Source of the DNA: Bacteroidota bacterium
GTDB lineage: Bacteria; Bacteroidota; Bacteroidia; UKL13-3
DNA: 38,024 nt
Reading direction: 5' to 3'
Assembly: GCA_030680835.1 (NCBI GenBank)
Contig: JAUXUD010000019.1
Location: forward strand, 1 to 38,024
The notes beneath the pieces are model-generated. The model saw only the letters and a program-made list of their open reading frames with translations, had not been told where the DNA came from and ran no database searches. Positions 24,127 to 33,318 of the stretch are shown piece after piece. Position 1 is the stretch's first letter, and every line of letters begins with the position of its first letter. A program made the translations under genes and the position numbers.

Positions 24127-26532
24127 GTGCCTTTTCCTAAAAACATAGAACAAAAACTGGGTTTCGACCAGATAAAAGAATTATTGGCCACCCGATGTCT
24201 CTCACCTATGGGTTTGCAATATATTGACAAAATTCGCTTTGTAAACCGATTCGATTTATTGGAGAAAATGCTGCAGCAAAGCAAGGAATTTAAAACCCTT
24301 CTATTGGAAGAATCCGTTTTCCCCAACGAGCATTATTATGATATTGGTCCTTATTTGAACAAGGCAAAAATTGAAGAACTTTGGCTGTCTGAAGAAGAAT
24401 TGTTTCAGATTAAAGGGGCTATTCAAACCTTCTTAAACATCACCCGGTTCTTGCGCGAACGCAATGGGAAATATCCGCAACTTGAATCCTTGCTGGAAGG
24501 ATTAATTTACAACGATTTAATCATCCGGCGTATCGACCGTATTTTGGATCAGGAAGGAAATTTAAAACCCAATGCCTCTCCTGAACTGGCAAAGATCAGT
24601 TCTAAGATCAATGAAAAGGAAATTGAAATCAGGAAAAAGATTCAGCGCATTTTCGATAAAAGCATGGACCTGGGTTATCTAGCCGATAATATTGGTGTTG
24701 CCGTGAGAGATGGTCGTTTGGTTTTGCCTGTTTTGGCTGAACACAAAAGACATATCAGTGGTTTTGTTCATGATGAATCAAGCACCGGTCAAACCGTTTA
24801 TATTGAACCCGCCGAATGCTTTGACATGAATAATATTTTGCGTGAATTACAGATTGCATACCGGCGCGAACGCGAACGCATTTTACTGGAAATTACCGAC
24901 CAGATACGACCCGAAATTTCTGAGCTGGAACGCAACCTGCAACGCCTGGGTTTATTTGATTTTATAAGAGCCAAGGCATTGGTGGCTATAGAAATGAAAG
25001 CCGACCTGCCTATATTAAACAGACATCCCGGTTTAGTACTTTATAATGCATATCATCCCTTATTACGTTTGAGTCATGATAAAGCAAAGTTAAAAACCAT
25101 TCCATTAAGTATTGAACTCAATAAGGACAAACATATTGTTGTCATCTCGGGTCCGAATGCCGGGGGTAAATCGGTATGTTTAAAAACTGTGGGTTTATTG
25201 CAGTATATGCTGCAATGCGGCATGCTGGTTTCATGCGACAGTCATAGTGAAATTGGAGTGTACAAAGAAATGATGGTTGATATCGGAGATGAACAAAGCA
25301 TAGAAAACGACCTGAGTACATACAGTTCACATTTATTAAGCATGAAAAACTTTTGTGATTTTGCAGATGGTAAAACCTTGTTTTTGATTGATGAATTTGG
25401 TACAGGCACCGACCCGCAATTTGGCGGACCATTGGCCGAAGCCATTCTGCATCATCTTACCCAAAAAAGGGCACATGGAATTGTAACAACACATTTTAGC
25501 AACCTTAAAAACTTTGCAGCAAATACACAAGGATTAACCAATGCAAGCATGTTGTTTGACCATGATAAAATGCAACCCTTGTTTATCCTTGAATTGGGCA
25601 AACCCGGCAGCAGTTATGCCTTTGAACTGGCAACTAAATCCGGGTTGAGTCAGCAGATAATTAACTATGCCAAAAACAAAGTAGGAGACAAGCAGCGCAA
25701 AGTGGATGACCTGTTGATTGAACTGGAAAAGGAGAAAAAGCAAGTGCACGATATGCATGTTCGGTTTACTGAGAAGGAAGCAAAAACGCAGCAACTTTTG
25801 GTTCAATATGAAACCTTAAAAGAAGATTTGGAAAGCAATAAACGCACACTGATAAAACAGGCAAAGCTCGAAGCCCTGGCCATTATGAGTGAGGCCAACA
25901 GCAAAGTAGAAGCAACCATCAGGGAGATTAAAGAACAACAGGCCGACAGTGAAGTGCAACGCAAAGCACGCACCGGAATTAAAACACAGATTCAGGAATT
26001 GAAAACTTTTGTAGAAGAAGCAAATCGGGAAGAAAAACCTAAGAAAAAAGAATTGAAAGAAAAAACCGGTACAGAAATGATAACGGTTGGTTCCTATGTA
26101 AAGGCAGGCGGACAGGAAGCAACGGGTCTTGTAATGGAACTTACAAAAAATAAAGCAGTGGTTGCCTTTGGAGATTTACGCACAACGGTTCCAATCGAAA
26201 ATCTGGAAATAGTAGCAGAACCTGTTCAAAAAAAACAGCTTAATATAAGTCCGAAAGGAATGGATATTAATGAGAAGATGCAGCATTTTAAGGGGGAGTT
26301 AAACATTATTGGAACCCGTGGGGATGATGCCATGAAACAAGTGAGAGAATATATAGATGATGCCTTTTTATTAGGATTTAAACAGGTAAGGATTGTACAT
26401 GGAAAAGGATATGGAATTTTAAGAAAACTGGTAAGGGAATATTTAAAAAGCAGTACCCTTATTGCAAGTTTTCATGATGAACGTATGGAAATGGGCGGCG
26501 ATGGCGTAACGATTGTTAATTTGAAAATATAA
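24127..26532 (+). CDS. mutS2: Endonuclease MutS2
   Basis: An 801-residue MutS2, a paralogue of MutS lacking the mismatch-recognition domain. In other bacteria it suppresses recombination or rescues collided ribosomes. Visible in order: a helical core (LEKMLQQSKEF...); GRLVLPVLAEHKRHISGFVHDESSTGQTVYIEP; Walker A GPNAGGKS (342-349); Walker B LFLIDEFGTGTD (about 418-429); the signature around GDEQSIENDLSTYSSH; a long coiled coil (about 520-640); and a C-terminal Smr domain (about 725-801) with VRIVHGKGYGILRKLVREYL. The Smr HGKG motif is intact, but the usual LDxRG motif reads LNIIGTRG. The start is a GTG at 24127. An inverted repeat follows the stop. Confidence 0.95.
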   Translation: MPFPKNIEQKLGFDQIKELLATRCLSPMGLQYIDKIRFVNRFDLLEKMLQQSKEFKTLLLEESVFPNEHYYDIGPYLNKAKIEELWLSEEELFQIKGAIQTFLNITRFLRERNGKYPQLESLLEGLIYNDLIIRRIDRILDQEGNLKPNASPELAKISSKINEKEIEIRKKIQRIFDKSMDLGYLADNIGVAVRDGRLVLPVLAEHKRHISGFVHDESSTGQTVYIEPAECFDMNNILRELQIAYRRERERILLEITDQIRPEISELERNLQRLGLFDFIRAKALVAIEMKADLPILNRHPGLVLYNAYHPLLRLSHDKAKLKTIPLSIELNKDKHIVVISGPNAGGKSVCLKTVGLLQYMLQCGMLVSCDSHSEIGVYKEMMVDIGDEQSIENDLSTYSSHLLSMKNFCDFADGKTLFLIDEFGTGTDPQFGGPLAEAILHHLTQKRAHGIVTTHFSNLKNFAANTQGLTNASMLFDHDKMQPLFILELGKPGSSYAFELATKSGLSQQIINYAKNKVGDKQRKVDDLLIELEKEKKQVHDMHVRFTEKEAKTQQLLVQYETLKEDLESNKRTLIKQAKLEALAIMSEANSKVEATIREIKEQQADSEVQRKARTGIKTQIQELKTFVEEANREEKPKKKELKEKTGTEMITVGSYVKAGGQEATGLVMELTKNKAVVAFGDLRTTVPIENLEIVAEPVQKKQLNISPKGMDINEKMQHFKGELNIIGTRGDDAMKQVREYIDDAFLLGFKQVRIVHGKGYGILRKLVREYLKSSTLIASFHDERMEMGGDGVTIVNLKI

Positions 26533-26543
26533 TTTTGTTTCCC

Positions 26544-26605
26544 TTAGTTCCTTTGTTTCTTCGTAGCAATAGGCAATATGGGCTACTAAGAAACAAAGAA
26601 ACTAA
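26544..26605. repeat. 24-bp-arm inverted repeat between mutS2 and gpx
   Basis: Arms 26544-26567 and 26582-26605 match at 22 of 24 positions (TTAGTTCCTTTG... against its complement), with a 14-nt loop. It lies between convergent genes. It could end transcription in both directions, but the arms are far longer than a normal terminator and there is no strong T run, so a dispersed palindromic element is equally likely. Confidence 0.75.
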
Positions 26606-26652
26606 ATAAATAAAACAACTTTGTAGCGTTGAAAAACATGATGGATACTTAA

Positions 26653-27144
26653 TTAAATCAACAATTTTTCAATCTTCTTTCTTATCCTGCCACTCATCGG
26701 ATTGGTAAAGGTCCAAAAATAATCAACAACCCTACCATTGCTATCAACCAGATATTTGTGAAAATTCCAGTGGGGAGCAATATTTACGCTACCATTAAGT
26801 GACTTGTTACTTAAGAATTTGTATAAGGGATGTGCGTTTTTTCCCTTTACATTTATTTTATCAAAAACCCGAAAATAAACTTGAAATTCTGAAGAACAAA
26901 ACTCCTGTATGGCCTCAGCTTCCAAAGGCTCCTGATTTCCAAAATCATTGCTCGGGAAAGCCAGTATTTCAAATCCTTTTTGATGATATAAATGATACAA
27001 TTCATTTAACCCTTGAAACTGTGGTGTATATCCGCATTGGCTGGCCGTATTTACAATCAAAAGAACTTTCCCCTGATAATCTTTCAGTGAAACATTTTTC
27101 CCCTTAAGGTCATTAACTGTAAACTGGAAAATACTTTTGCTCAT
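26653..27144 (-). CDS. Glutathione peroxidase family (thioredoxin-type) peroxidase
   Basis: A 163-residue Cys-type GPx. The peroxidatic cysteine is Cys37 in NTASQCGYT. Catalytic partners are Gln71 in GNQEP and Trp126 in HWNFHKYLVD. A second cysteine, Cys83 in EFCSSEFQVYF, sits where the resolving cysteine of plant-type GPx is found, so the enzyme probably uses thioredoxin rather than glutathione. The FPCNQF cysteine of many homologues is Ser here (FPSNDF). There is no signal peptide, so it is cytoplasmic. ATG 27144 (MSKSIFQF) is chosen over an upstream TTG at 27162. It converges with mutS2. Confidence 0.94.
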   Translation of the reverse strand: MSKSIFQFTVNDLKGKNVSLKDYQGKVLLIVNTASQCGYTPQFQGLNELYHLYHQKGFEILAFPSNDFGNQEPLEAEAIQEFCSSEFQVYFRVFDKINVKGKNAHPLYKFLSNKSLNGSVNIAPHWNFHKYLVDSNGRVVDYFWTFTNPMSGRIRKKIEKLLI

Positions 27145-27183
27145 TGCCACAAAGGTAATCAAGTTTAATTAAAGCCCCTTTCA

Positions 27184-27209
27184 TCCACCGAAGCCTTGGC
27201 GAAGGTGGA
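27184..27209. repeat. Dispersed palindrome TCCACC...GGTGGA
   Basis: Six-bp arms TCCACC (27184-27189) and GGTGGA (27204-27209) around GAAGCCTTGGCGAA. The loop resembles that of the palindrome at 18682-18710, while the arms differ in a compensated way. It lies in the divergent gap upstream of the Omp28-like gene. Confidence 0.6.
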
Positions 27210-27229
27210 ATGCCTTTTTCACTTCCGAT

Positions 27230-27259
27230 TTTGGATTTTGGTTAAAATATGTAACTTCG
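27230..27259 (+). promoter_or_regulatory. Likely promoter of the Omp28-like gene
   Basis: TTTG (27230-27233), 18 bp spacing, then TAACTTCG (27252-27259; one mismatch to TAnnTTTG). Transcription would start near 27265, about 18 nt before the ATG at 27283. This placement supports the ATG over the longer in-frame start at 27196. Confidence 0.45.
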
Positions 27260-27282
27260 AGTTTTACTTTAAAAATAAACTT

Positions 27283-29298
27283 ATGAGAAAAGCGTATTTT
27301 ACTATTATGATTGCCCTTTGTTTTGTGTTCAACATAAAGGGCCAAACTTTTAGCGATAATTTTGATACTTACACAGCAGGCGCCTGGCTGGGCGTAAGCA
27401 ATTCAACCTGGAAAACATGGGCCAACACCCCCGGAGGTGCCGATGACGTAAAAATATCAAATGCCAAAGCCAAAAGCGGCAGCAACTCATTATACTTCTC
27501 TTCAACCGTAGCTAAAGGCGGTCCGGCTGATATTGTATTGCCTTTTGGGGGCAATTACAATACCGGCACATTTAATATCAGTATGTGGATGTTTATTGAT
27601 AATCTGAAAAAAGGATATTTCAATTTGCAGGAACAAACTGTTGTAGGTAAAGGCTGGAGTGTGGATGTAAACTTTGATTCATTGGGCAAGTTTAACCTGG
27701 TGAATACGACTGCCGGAACCTTGTTAACAGGAACGTATACCCAAAATGCCTGGATGAAAGTAGAATTTAACATTGACCTGAATACGAATACCTGGGATTT
27801 TAAAATTGACGGAACTTCAAAAGGTGTTTTTCAAAACTCATACCGGCAAATAGCTTCTATGGATATTTATCCAACTCAAAACAGTTCCTATTATGTGGAT
27901 GATGTTAGTTTTACCTACACGCCTTACACACTTCCCACATTAAATGCTGCAGTTACCTATATTGATAAAGTAGTTGGTAAACTTGCCACTCAGGTAGTAG
28001 TGCCCACTGTTGAAATCAGAAATTTGGGAACTACAACAATTACTTCCTGCGAGATAGAATTTATTTACAACGGAGATACAGAATATGTGGAACTCCTCCC
28101 TATGAATCTGGTTTCTTTGGCAACCGCAGTGATTCCGATGGGTTTTCCGATAACCATTTTGCAAGGCACAAGTACGGTTAAAGCAAGTGTAATAAAAGTA
28201 AATGGATCAACAGATAGCAACAGTGCCGACAATTCAAAAATAATTATTTTAAATCCTGTTACACCTGCTTTGGGTAAAATTGTTGTAGCCGAAGAAGCCA
28301 CCGGAACCTGGTGTACCTGGTGTCCGCGCGGTGCTGTATGGCTCCGTAAAATGGATGAAAAATACAATGGTTTAATTATGGGGATTGCAGTACACAATAA
28401 TGATCCTATGGCCGACTGGAATTATGATAAAGGTTTGGGCACCAAACTCAGTGGATATCCAAGCATGATTGTTGACCGGGGCGCAGATATTGATCCATCG
28501 GCAATGGAAGCTGATTTTGTTGAACGGATACTGGTTCCTGCTGCAGGCAAAATTCGTGAGGGTGCTACCTATAATAGCAGTACCAAAGAATTGAAAGTAA
28601 GTTTAACAACCAAATTTAACAAAGCGGTTACAGGCAATTACCGCATTGCTTTTGTATTGATAGAAGACAGTGTAACCGGAACCACCAGTGGCTATAATCA
28701 GGTTAATGCCTATGCCAATAACGCAAATGGAGTAATGGGTGGATTTGAATTATTACCCAATCCTGTTCCTGCCTCCATGATGGTTTATGATCATGTAGGA
28801 AGATTAATCTATCCGAATTTTGCGGGTCTGCCAAATTCCTTTCCCGCTTCCATCAATGCAAATGATTCGTTTACGCATAATTTCACGGTGACTTTGGATC
28901 CTGCTTATAAATATAATAAATTACATATTGCAGGCTTACTGATTGATCCAAGCGGCAGAATTGACAATGGTTCAAGGGCCTCTATTGATGAAGCCATTGC
29001 CAACGGATATGTAACAGGTACTATGGTTTCGGGATTGAAAAATATCGTTTCAACCTATAATAATATAAAAGTTTATCCAAATCCTACTTTCAATAATTTC
29101 TCTGTTCAGATTCCTGAGGAAATAAAAGAAGCAAAAGCCATTCAGATTTTTGATATGCAGGGTAAATTGATTCAGGTTACACCTATTCACAATTTTGAAA
29201 ACACCAATATCAACGCACAGTTATGGCCTGCCGGAGTTTATGTGGGTGTAATTACCCATGAAGGCGGAACGATACAGGTGAAATTAATTAAAGAATAA
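27283..29298 (+). CDS. Omp28-like CxxC protein with T9SS type A signal
   Basis: A 671-residue secreted protein. The signal peptide (RKAYFTIMIALCFVFNIKGQ) is followed by a lectin/LamG-like N-terminal domain (about 20-210; DNFDTYTAGAWLG, then YYVDDVSFTY). A beta-sandwich region comes next. The central domain is Omp28-like, with EEATGTWCTWCPRGAVWL (Cys344-x-x-Cys347, thioredoxin-like CxxC), KYNGLIMGIAVHNNDPM and GYPSMIVDRG. The C-terminal type A sorting domain is NIKVYPNPTFNNFSVQIP ... LWPAGVYVGVI. Export by T9SS with anchoring or release at the surface is expected. The CxxC suggests a thiol-redox or disulfide role, unproven. A terminator follows the stop. Confidence 0.9.
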   Translation: MRKAYFTIMIALCFVFNIKGQTFSDNFDTYTAGAWLGVSNSTWKTWANTPGGADDVKISNAKAKSGSNSLYFSSTVAKGGPADIVLPFGGNYNTGTFNISMWMFIDNLKKGYFNLQEQTVVGKGWSVDVNFDSLGKFNLVNTTAGTLLTGTYTQNAWMKVEFNIDLNTNTWDFKIDGTSKGVFQNSYRQIASMDIYPTQNSSYYVDDVSFTYTPYTLPTLNAAVTYIDKVVGKLATQVVVPTVEIRNLGTTTITSCEIEFIYNGDTEYVELLPMNLVSLATAVIPMGFPITILQGTSTVKASVIKVNGSTDSNSADNSKIIILNPVTPALGKIVVAEEATGTWCTWCPRGAVWLRKMDEKYNGLIMGIAVHNNDPMADWNYDKGLGTKLSGYPSMIVDRGADIDPSAMEADFVERILVPAAGKIREGATYNSSTKELKVSLTTKFNKAVTGNYRIAFVLIEDSVTGTTSGYNQVNAYANNANGVMGGFELLPNPVPASMMVYDHVGRLIYPNFAGLPNSFPASINANDSFTHNFTVTLDPAYKYNKLHIAGLLIDPSGRIDNGSRASIDEAIANGYVTGTMVSGLKNIVSTYNNIKVYPNPTFNNFSVQIPEEIKEAKAIQIFDMQGKLIQVTPIHNFENTNINAQLWPAGVYVGVITHEGGTIQVKLIKE

Positions 29299-29312
29299 CA
29301 GCTACCGCTTAT

Positions 29313-29352
29313 AAAAAAGGCTTTCCTCTTTTTAGTGGAAAGCCTTTTTTTT
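29313..29352 (+). terminator. Intrinsic terminator of the Omp28-like gene
   Basis: The stem GGCTTTCC (29319-29326) pairs with GGAAAGCC (29337-29344), extended by A/T pairs, followed by eight T residues. It starts about 15 bp after the stop codon. Confidence 0.85.
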
Positions 29353-29355
29353 GAG

Positions 29356-29446
29356 TGTCAGGTCGAGCGAAGTCGAGACCTAATTAGGGAGGTAACAAAA
29401 TACTTGTTTTCATTCAAGCATGTTCTCGACTCCGCTCGAACTGACA
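29356..29446. repeat. Inverted pair of the dispersed GTCGAG element
   Basis: The left arm at 29356-29378 and right arm at 29424-29446 match as inverted repeats at 21 of 23 positions (TGTCAGGTCGAGCG against its complement). They are separated by 45 bp that include no gene. A related single copy interrupts heptamer array 4. The pair sits between the Omp28-like terminator and the DUF885 start. Confidence 0.75.
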
Positions 29447-29490
29447 AAGGACTTCGATGTTACCGAATAGAAGCTTCAACCATATTAATC

Positions 29491-31209
29491 ATGAATAAAA
29501 TTCTCACATTTTCACTCATCCTGCTATGTTTGGGATGCAGCAAGAAACCACAATTTGATGATACTACATTTGATACCTTCAAAAGTCGTTTTATCCTGGC
29601 TTACTGGAAACAAAATCCTATAGCGGCAACAAGTGCAGGATATCATCACTACGACTCTTTATTGCCTGCTTATACCGAAACATACAGGAATGAAGGAAGA
29701 CAATTTTGTAAAACTTATTTAGACAGTCTTAACTTGTTTAAACCCGGGAATTTGCAGGCCTCCAATCGCCTGGATTGGGTACTTTTACAAAATGCGTTGA
29801 CATCGCAATTATTTTATGTTGATACGTTTAAAGCCTGGCAATGGGATCCTTCCGGCTACAATATAGCATCATCACTTGCAGAAGTTTTGCAGGCTAAAAA
29901 TATAACAAATAGTGAGAAGTTAAGCTTTATAGAAAAACGACTTGCGGCTATTCCGGCTTATTATAAAGCGGCAATGGAAAATATAGTTGATCCAACAGCC
30001 GAACATATAAAACTTGCTATTGAACAAAATGAGGGAACGGTTAATTATATTTTGGGAGGCTTTTGTGCTGAAATGGATAAATTGATGCCGGGAATGAAGG
30101 CTTGTTCTGAAAATAAATATTTTATTGCAATGGCCGATGAAGCCATTCGGAAGTATATAGAATTTTTAAAGGCAATTCCTCAAAAACCAAATTATAAAGC
30201 AAGAGATTTCAGAATAGGAAAAACTTTATATGAACGTAAGTTCGAACTCGATATACAATCGAAAGGCAGTGCTGTTGAGATTTATCAAAAAGCGTTGATA
30301 CGAAAAAGAGCGCTGCATCGGCAAATGGCCGGTTTAACTTCGCAACTATGGACAAAGTATTTTAAAGAACCCCAACCCAAAGATACCCTTGCAGCCATAC
30401 AACAGCTCATTCAAAAAATTGCAGACAAACATGCGCATCGCGATTCATTTATGGAAAGCATCGAAGCACAAATTCCGCAATTGACAAAATTTGTAAGTGA
30501 GAAAAATCTGCTTTATCTCGATCCCAAAAAACCTTTAAAAGTTCGGCGCACCCCTGCCTATATGGATGGGGTTGCAGGCGCCAGCATCAGCGCCCCGGGC
30601 CCATACGACAGCGATGCTGAAACTTTTTACAATGTAAGTACACTTGAAAAAATGAGTGCGGAGCAAGCTGAAAGTTACTTACGTGAATATAATTTTTATG
30701 TGTTGCAGATCCTGAATATTCATGAAGCGATTCCGGGTCATTATGCACAACTCGTTTATGCCAATCAATCGCCTTCACTGGTAAAAACATTATTTGGAAA
30801 CGGAGCCATGATTGAAGGATGGGCTGTATACAGCGAACGCATGATGCTTGAAAATGGCTATGGAAATAATGAACCGGAAATGGAGCTCATGTATTGTAAA
30901 TGGCACCTGCGTTCGGTTTGCAATACCATTTTGGATTATAGCGTGCATGTATTGGGCTGGGATCAAAATCAGGCAATGGATTTACTGGTAAACCAGGCCT
31001 TTCAGCAGGATGCAGAGGCCAGGGGGAAATGGCGCCGGGTTAGCTTAACACAGGTGCAATTATGCAGTTACTTTTCGGGCTATACCGAAATCTATGAACT
31101 TCGCGAACGCCTCAAACAAAAAGGCAATTTCGACTTGAAGACATTTCATGAAAAACTTTTGAGTTATGGAAGTTCTCCCGTAAAAGAGATTGCACAGATG
31201 ATGAAGTAA
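29491..31209 (+). CDS. DUF885 family lipoprotein, putative metallopeptidase
   Basis: A 572-residue lipoprotein with signal MNKILTFSLILLCLGC (Cys16 lipidated). It belongs to the DUF885 family of mostly helical zinc-peptidase-like proteins. The metal-site signature is NIHEAIPGHYAQLVY (HEAIPGH at 411-417), with the downstream glutamate motif EGWAVYSE (442-449). The AYMDGVAGASISAPGPYD segment is also family-typical. The usual HExxPGHH has Tyr in place of the last His. Substrates of the family are poorly known; peptide hydrolysis in the periplasm or at the outer membrane is inferred. ATG 29491 is chosen for the lipobox; a longer GTG frame from 29335 would translate the upstream terminator and inverted repeat. 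Confidence 0.88.
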   Translation: MNKILTFSLILLCLGCSKKPQFDDTTFDTFKSRFILAYWKQNPIAATSAGYHHYDSLLPAYTETYRNEGRQFCKTYLDSLNLFKPGNLQASNRLDWVLLQNALTSQLFYVDTFKAWQWDPSGYNIASSLAEVLQAKNITNSEKLSFIEKRLAAIPAYYKAAMENIVDPTAEHIKLAIEQNEGTVNYILGGFCAEMDKLMPGMKACSENKYFIAMADEAIRKYIEFLKAIPQKPNYKARDFRIGKTLYERKFELDIQSKGSAVEIYQKALIRKRALHRQMAGLTSQLWTKYFKEPQPKDTLAAIQQLIQKIADKHAHRDSFMESIEAQIPQLTKFVSEKNLLYLDPKKPLKVRRTPAYMDGVAGASISAPGPYDSDAETFYNVSTLEKMSAEQAESYLREYNFYVLQILNIHEAIPGHYAQLVYANQSPSLVKTLFGNGAMIEGWAVYSERMMLENGYGNNEPEMELMYCKWHLRSVCNTILDYSVHVLGWDQNQAMDLLVNQAFQQDAEARGKWRRVSLTQVQLCSYFSGYTEIYELRERLKQKGNFDLKTFHEKLLSYGSSPVKEIAQMMK

Positions 31210-31228
31210 ATTATGATAATTGTTTTTT

Positions 31229-31320
31229 TTAACACATAGGCACATAGCAAAAACCATAGGCACATAGGCAACATATTTACTATGTGACTATGGTTTTCCT
31301 AATGTGCCTATTGTGTTTAA
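31229..31320. repeat. About 40-bp imperfect inverted repeat (CACATAGG-rich)
   Basis: The left arm (31229-31268, AACACATAGGCACATAG...) pairs imperfectly with the right arm (31279-31320, ...ATGTGCCTATTGTGTT) around a 10-nt loop. It contains internal CACATAGG direct repeats. It lies between the convergent DUF885 and cysteine-synthase genes, in the same position as the mutS2/gpx hairpin. Confidence 0.75.
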
Positions 31321-31363
31321 TCCCTCCTTTAATTTCAACAAATCTCTACTGAAAAATTAGTAT

Positions 31364-32392
31364 TCAATCCTGTTCACAAATCTGGCAAATCCTTCTATGG
31401 GATGATACAGAAAGAAATTCGATATCACTCGAATAAAATCCATCTTTCACCGGTTCCTCTTTAAGCAGATCCGTGCTCAAATATTTTTTATTGCTATCAG
31501 CAAAAACAGTAACCACAATTTTATCCTTCCCAAACTTATTTTGCATCATCAGAGCCCCAATAAAATTTGCTCCCGATGAAATCCCAACGCCCAGGCCAAG
31601 TTCCGCTGCTAATTTTTGTGCCATGATAATTGCATCGCCATCATCAACAGAAACAATTTCATCCAGTTCTTTTAAGTGAACAATGGAAGGAATAAATTCA
31701 TCCGAAATGCCCTGAATACGATGTTTCCCAACTTTATAGCCTGTAGATAAGGTAGGCGAGTTTGCAGGTTCCAGCGGGCAGGTAATAATCTTTGGGTCCT
31801 GTTCTTTTAAAAATTTTTCTACTCCCATAATGGTTCCGCCTGAACCCACTCCGGCAACAAATATTTCGGGTTTGAGGTTGATGGCACTCAACTGCCACCA
31901 TATTTCCGGTCCGGTTGTTAGGTAATGTGCCTGGGTATTGTCTTCATTGGAAAACTGACTCGAAAGAAACCCATTGGTTCGGGCAGCTGCATGTTTGGCC
32001 AGATCAATGCTTCCCAAAAAACCACCTTCTTCTTTGCTCACCAGTGTAATTTTTGCACCCAGACTTTTAATCAGATTTTTCCGTTCCATACTCATCCAAT
32101 CCGGCATAAAAATATTCACCTGATGCCCGAGTGCCCGGCCAATGGCTGCCACCGAGATTCCGGTATTGCCGCTGGTTGCTTCATAAATTTGCATCCCTGG
32201 TTTTAAAGCACCGGTATCATAAGCGTTTTTTAAAATATAAAAGGCCATACGGTCCTTAATGCTACCTGTCATATTCAAGCTTTCGGCTTTGCTAAAAACC
32301 CTTCTTTCCTCGCCTTTATACCTAAAATGAATTTCAAGCAAGGGAGTATTTCCAATAAGGCTCTTCAAAGCCTGAGCTCTGTTATTAATCAT
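31364..32392 (-). CDS. PLP-dependent cysteine synthase family protein
   Basis: A 342-residue fold-type II PLP enzyme of the cysteine synthase / cystathionine beta-synthase family. Visible are the PLP lysine Lys46 in [10 protein letters not shown], the substrate loop [10 protein letters not shown], the phosphate-binding loop [22 protein letters not shown] and VGISSGANF. The expected reaction is O-acetylserine plus sulfide to cysteine, or a related beta-replacement; the exact acceptor cannot be read from sequence. The C-terminus carries an additional Cys-x-x-Cys tail ([10 protein letters not shown]), unlike classic CysK. It is monocistronic as far as can be seen, converging with DUF885. Confidence 0.92.
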   Translation of the reverse strand: MINNRAQALKSLIGNTPLLEIHFRYKGEERRVFSKAESLNMTGSIKDRMAFYILKNAYDTGALKPGMQIYEATSGNTGISVAAIGRALGHQVNIFMPDWMSMERKNLIKSLGAKITLVSKEEGGFLGSIDLAKHAAARTNGFLSSQFSNEDNTQAHYLTTGPEIWWQLSAINLKPEIFVAGVGSGGTIMGVEKFLKEQDPKIITCPLEPANSPTLSTGYKVGKHRIQGISDEFIPSIVHLKELDEIVSVDDGDAIIMAQKLAAELGLGVGISSGANFIGALMMQNKFGKDKIVVTVFADSNKKYLSTDLLKEEPVKDGFYSSDIEFLSVSSHRRICQICEQD

Positions 32393-32553
32393 AAGTCTGT
32401 AATATCATACGAATATAACCGAATGTTTTTGTTTAAAAGTTTGACCTGTATCAGTATTGGGAGAAAATCAATAAACCCAAGATTAATCTGAGTACATTAT
32501 GTTTTTTGAAGATGATTTGATTCGGGCAATTTTATTAAGGGATTGATAAACAG

Positions 32554-33216
32554 TTAAGAATAAAATTCATCTTCTTTCCAATTTTGAGGGTTATTAATGA
32601 TATAATTCCGGATATTTTCAAATTCTATATAATTGCGAATTATGTAATCATGAAATCGGCCTTGCCATTTAAAACCTACATTTATTTTGTGTATTTCAAA
32701 TGCAGAACGCCCTTTATACCATCGTATAATTCGTGAAATGTTTTCATTAATCATCGGATTTTTATCACCTGAAATACCCCCTGGATTATAAATGCCTGTG
32801 GATTGTAAATCCAAAGGTAATGGAGGCGGCAATATTGATGGCAATGGTGCCTGTAGAGACGCGATTAATCGCGTCTCCGTGGGGGCCACCGTATCTCCCT
32901 GAAAAACATTTTGGTTAATTCCAACACCTGATTTATCAAAAATAAAAATCATATGAACATGATTGGGCATAACCACAAAATTACCCAATTCAGTAAATGG
33001 AAATTGTTTCGGTATTTCGGTCAAATATTGCCCAGCCAATCTACCTGTTTCATCCAAATGCATGGTGAGTTTACCCGATGAATCAGAAATAATTTCCCCA
33101 AAAAAATGTTTCCGTTTTCTTGTGCATATTGTTATAAAATAGGTAGCATCGCTGCCATAATCCCAGTTTTGCAACCTGGCCGATCCGATGCGATATTTGT
33201 TTTTATATTTAATCAT
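32554..33216 (-). CDS. REP-associated (RAYT / IS200-like) HUH transposase
   Basis: A 220-residue Y1 transposase-like protein of the RAYT group. The N-terminus YRIGSARLQNWDYGSDATYFITICT is typical of Bacteroidota members. The HUH motif is His86-Val-His88 in VVMPNHVHMI. The C-terminal helix is GRFHDYIIRNYIEFENIRNYIINNPQNW; Tyr191 is the nearest candidate for the nucleophile, slightly displaced from the usual position. RAYTs are single-copy, domesticated relatives of IS200/IS605 TnpA that act on REP palindromes. A REP copy encodes residues 113-121 (TETRLIASL) within an expanded Pro-rich linker (about 100-155). Two more REPs lie 80-290 bp upstream. No IS ends are seen. Confidence 0.85.
   Translation of the reverse strand: MIKYKNKYRIGSARLQNWDYGSDATYFITICTRKRKHFFGEIISDSSGKLTMHLDETGRLAGQYLTEIPKQFPFTELGNFVVMPNHVHMIFIFDKSGVGINQNVFQGDTVAPTETRLIASLQAPLPSILPPPLPLDLQSTGIYNPGGISGDKNPMINENISRIIRWYKGRSAFEIHKINVGFKWQGRFHDYIIRNYIEFENIRNYIINNPQNWKEDEFYS
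32854..32877 (+). repeat. REP palindrome inside the RAYT gene
   Basis: TAGAGACGCGAT (32854-32865) followed by its complementary arm to 32877, with 11-bp pairing including the TTAA centre. It matches the REPs at 33295 and 33478 except in the central bases. It is in frame with the transposase and encodes part of TETRLIASL. Confidence 0.9.
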
Positions 33217-33294
33217 AAATATTTTTTAATCAACGTAATTTTTTAACCACTGTATATTTTTAATCAACGTAACAAAATTTTGGTTATATGATGG

Positions 33295-33318
33295 TAGAGA
33301 CGCGATTTATCGCGTCTC
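33295..33318 (+). repeat. REP palindrome a
   Basis: Arms GAGACGCGAT (33297-33306) and ATCGCGTCTC (33309-33318), with the asymmetric flank TA on the left. It forms an inverted pair with REP b at 33478-33501, as in bacterial BIMEs. It lies 80 bp upstream of the RAYT start. Confidence 0.9.

Noticed and set aside
29335-29490. N-terminal extension of the DUF885 protein from GTG 29335
   Set aside because: It would translate the upstream terminator and inverted repeat and would displace the lipoprotein signal at 29491.
32554-33216. Intact IS200/IS605 insertion sequence
   Set aside because: No tnpB, no defined left and right ends; the REP palindromes and protein type fit a domesticated RAYT better.
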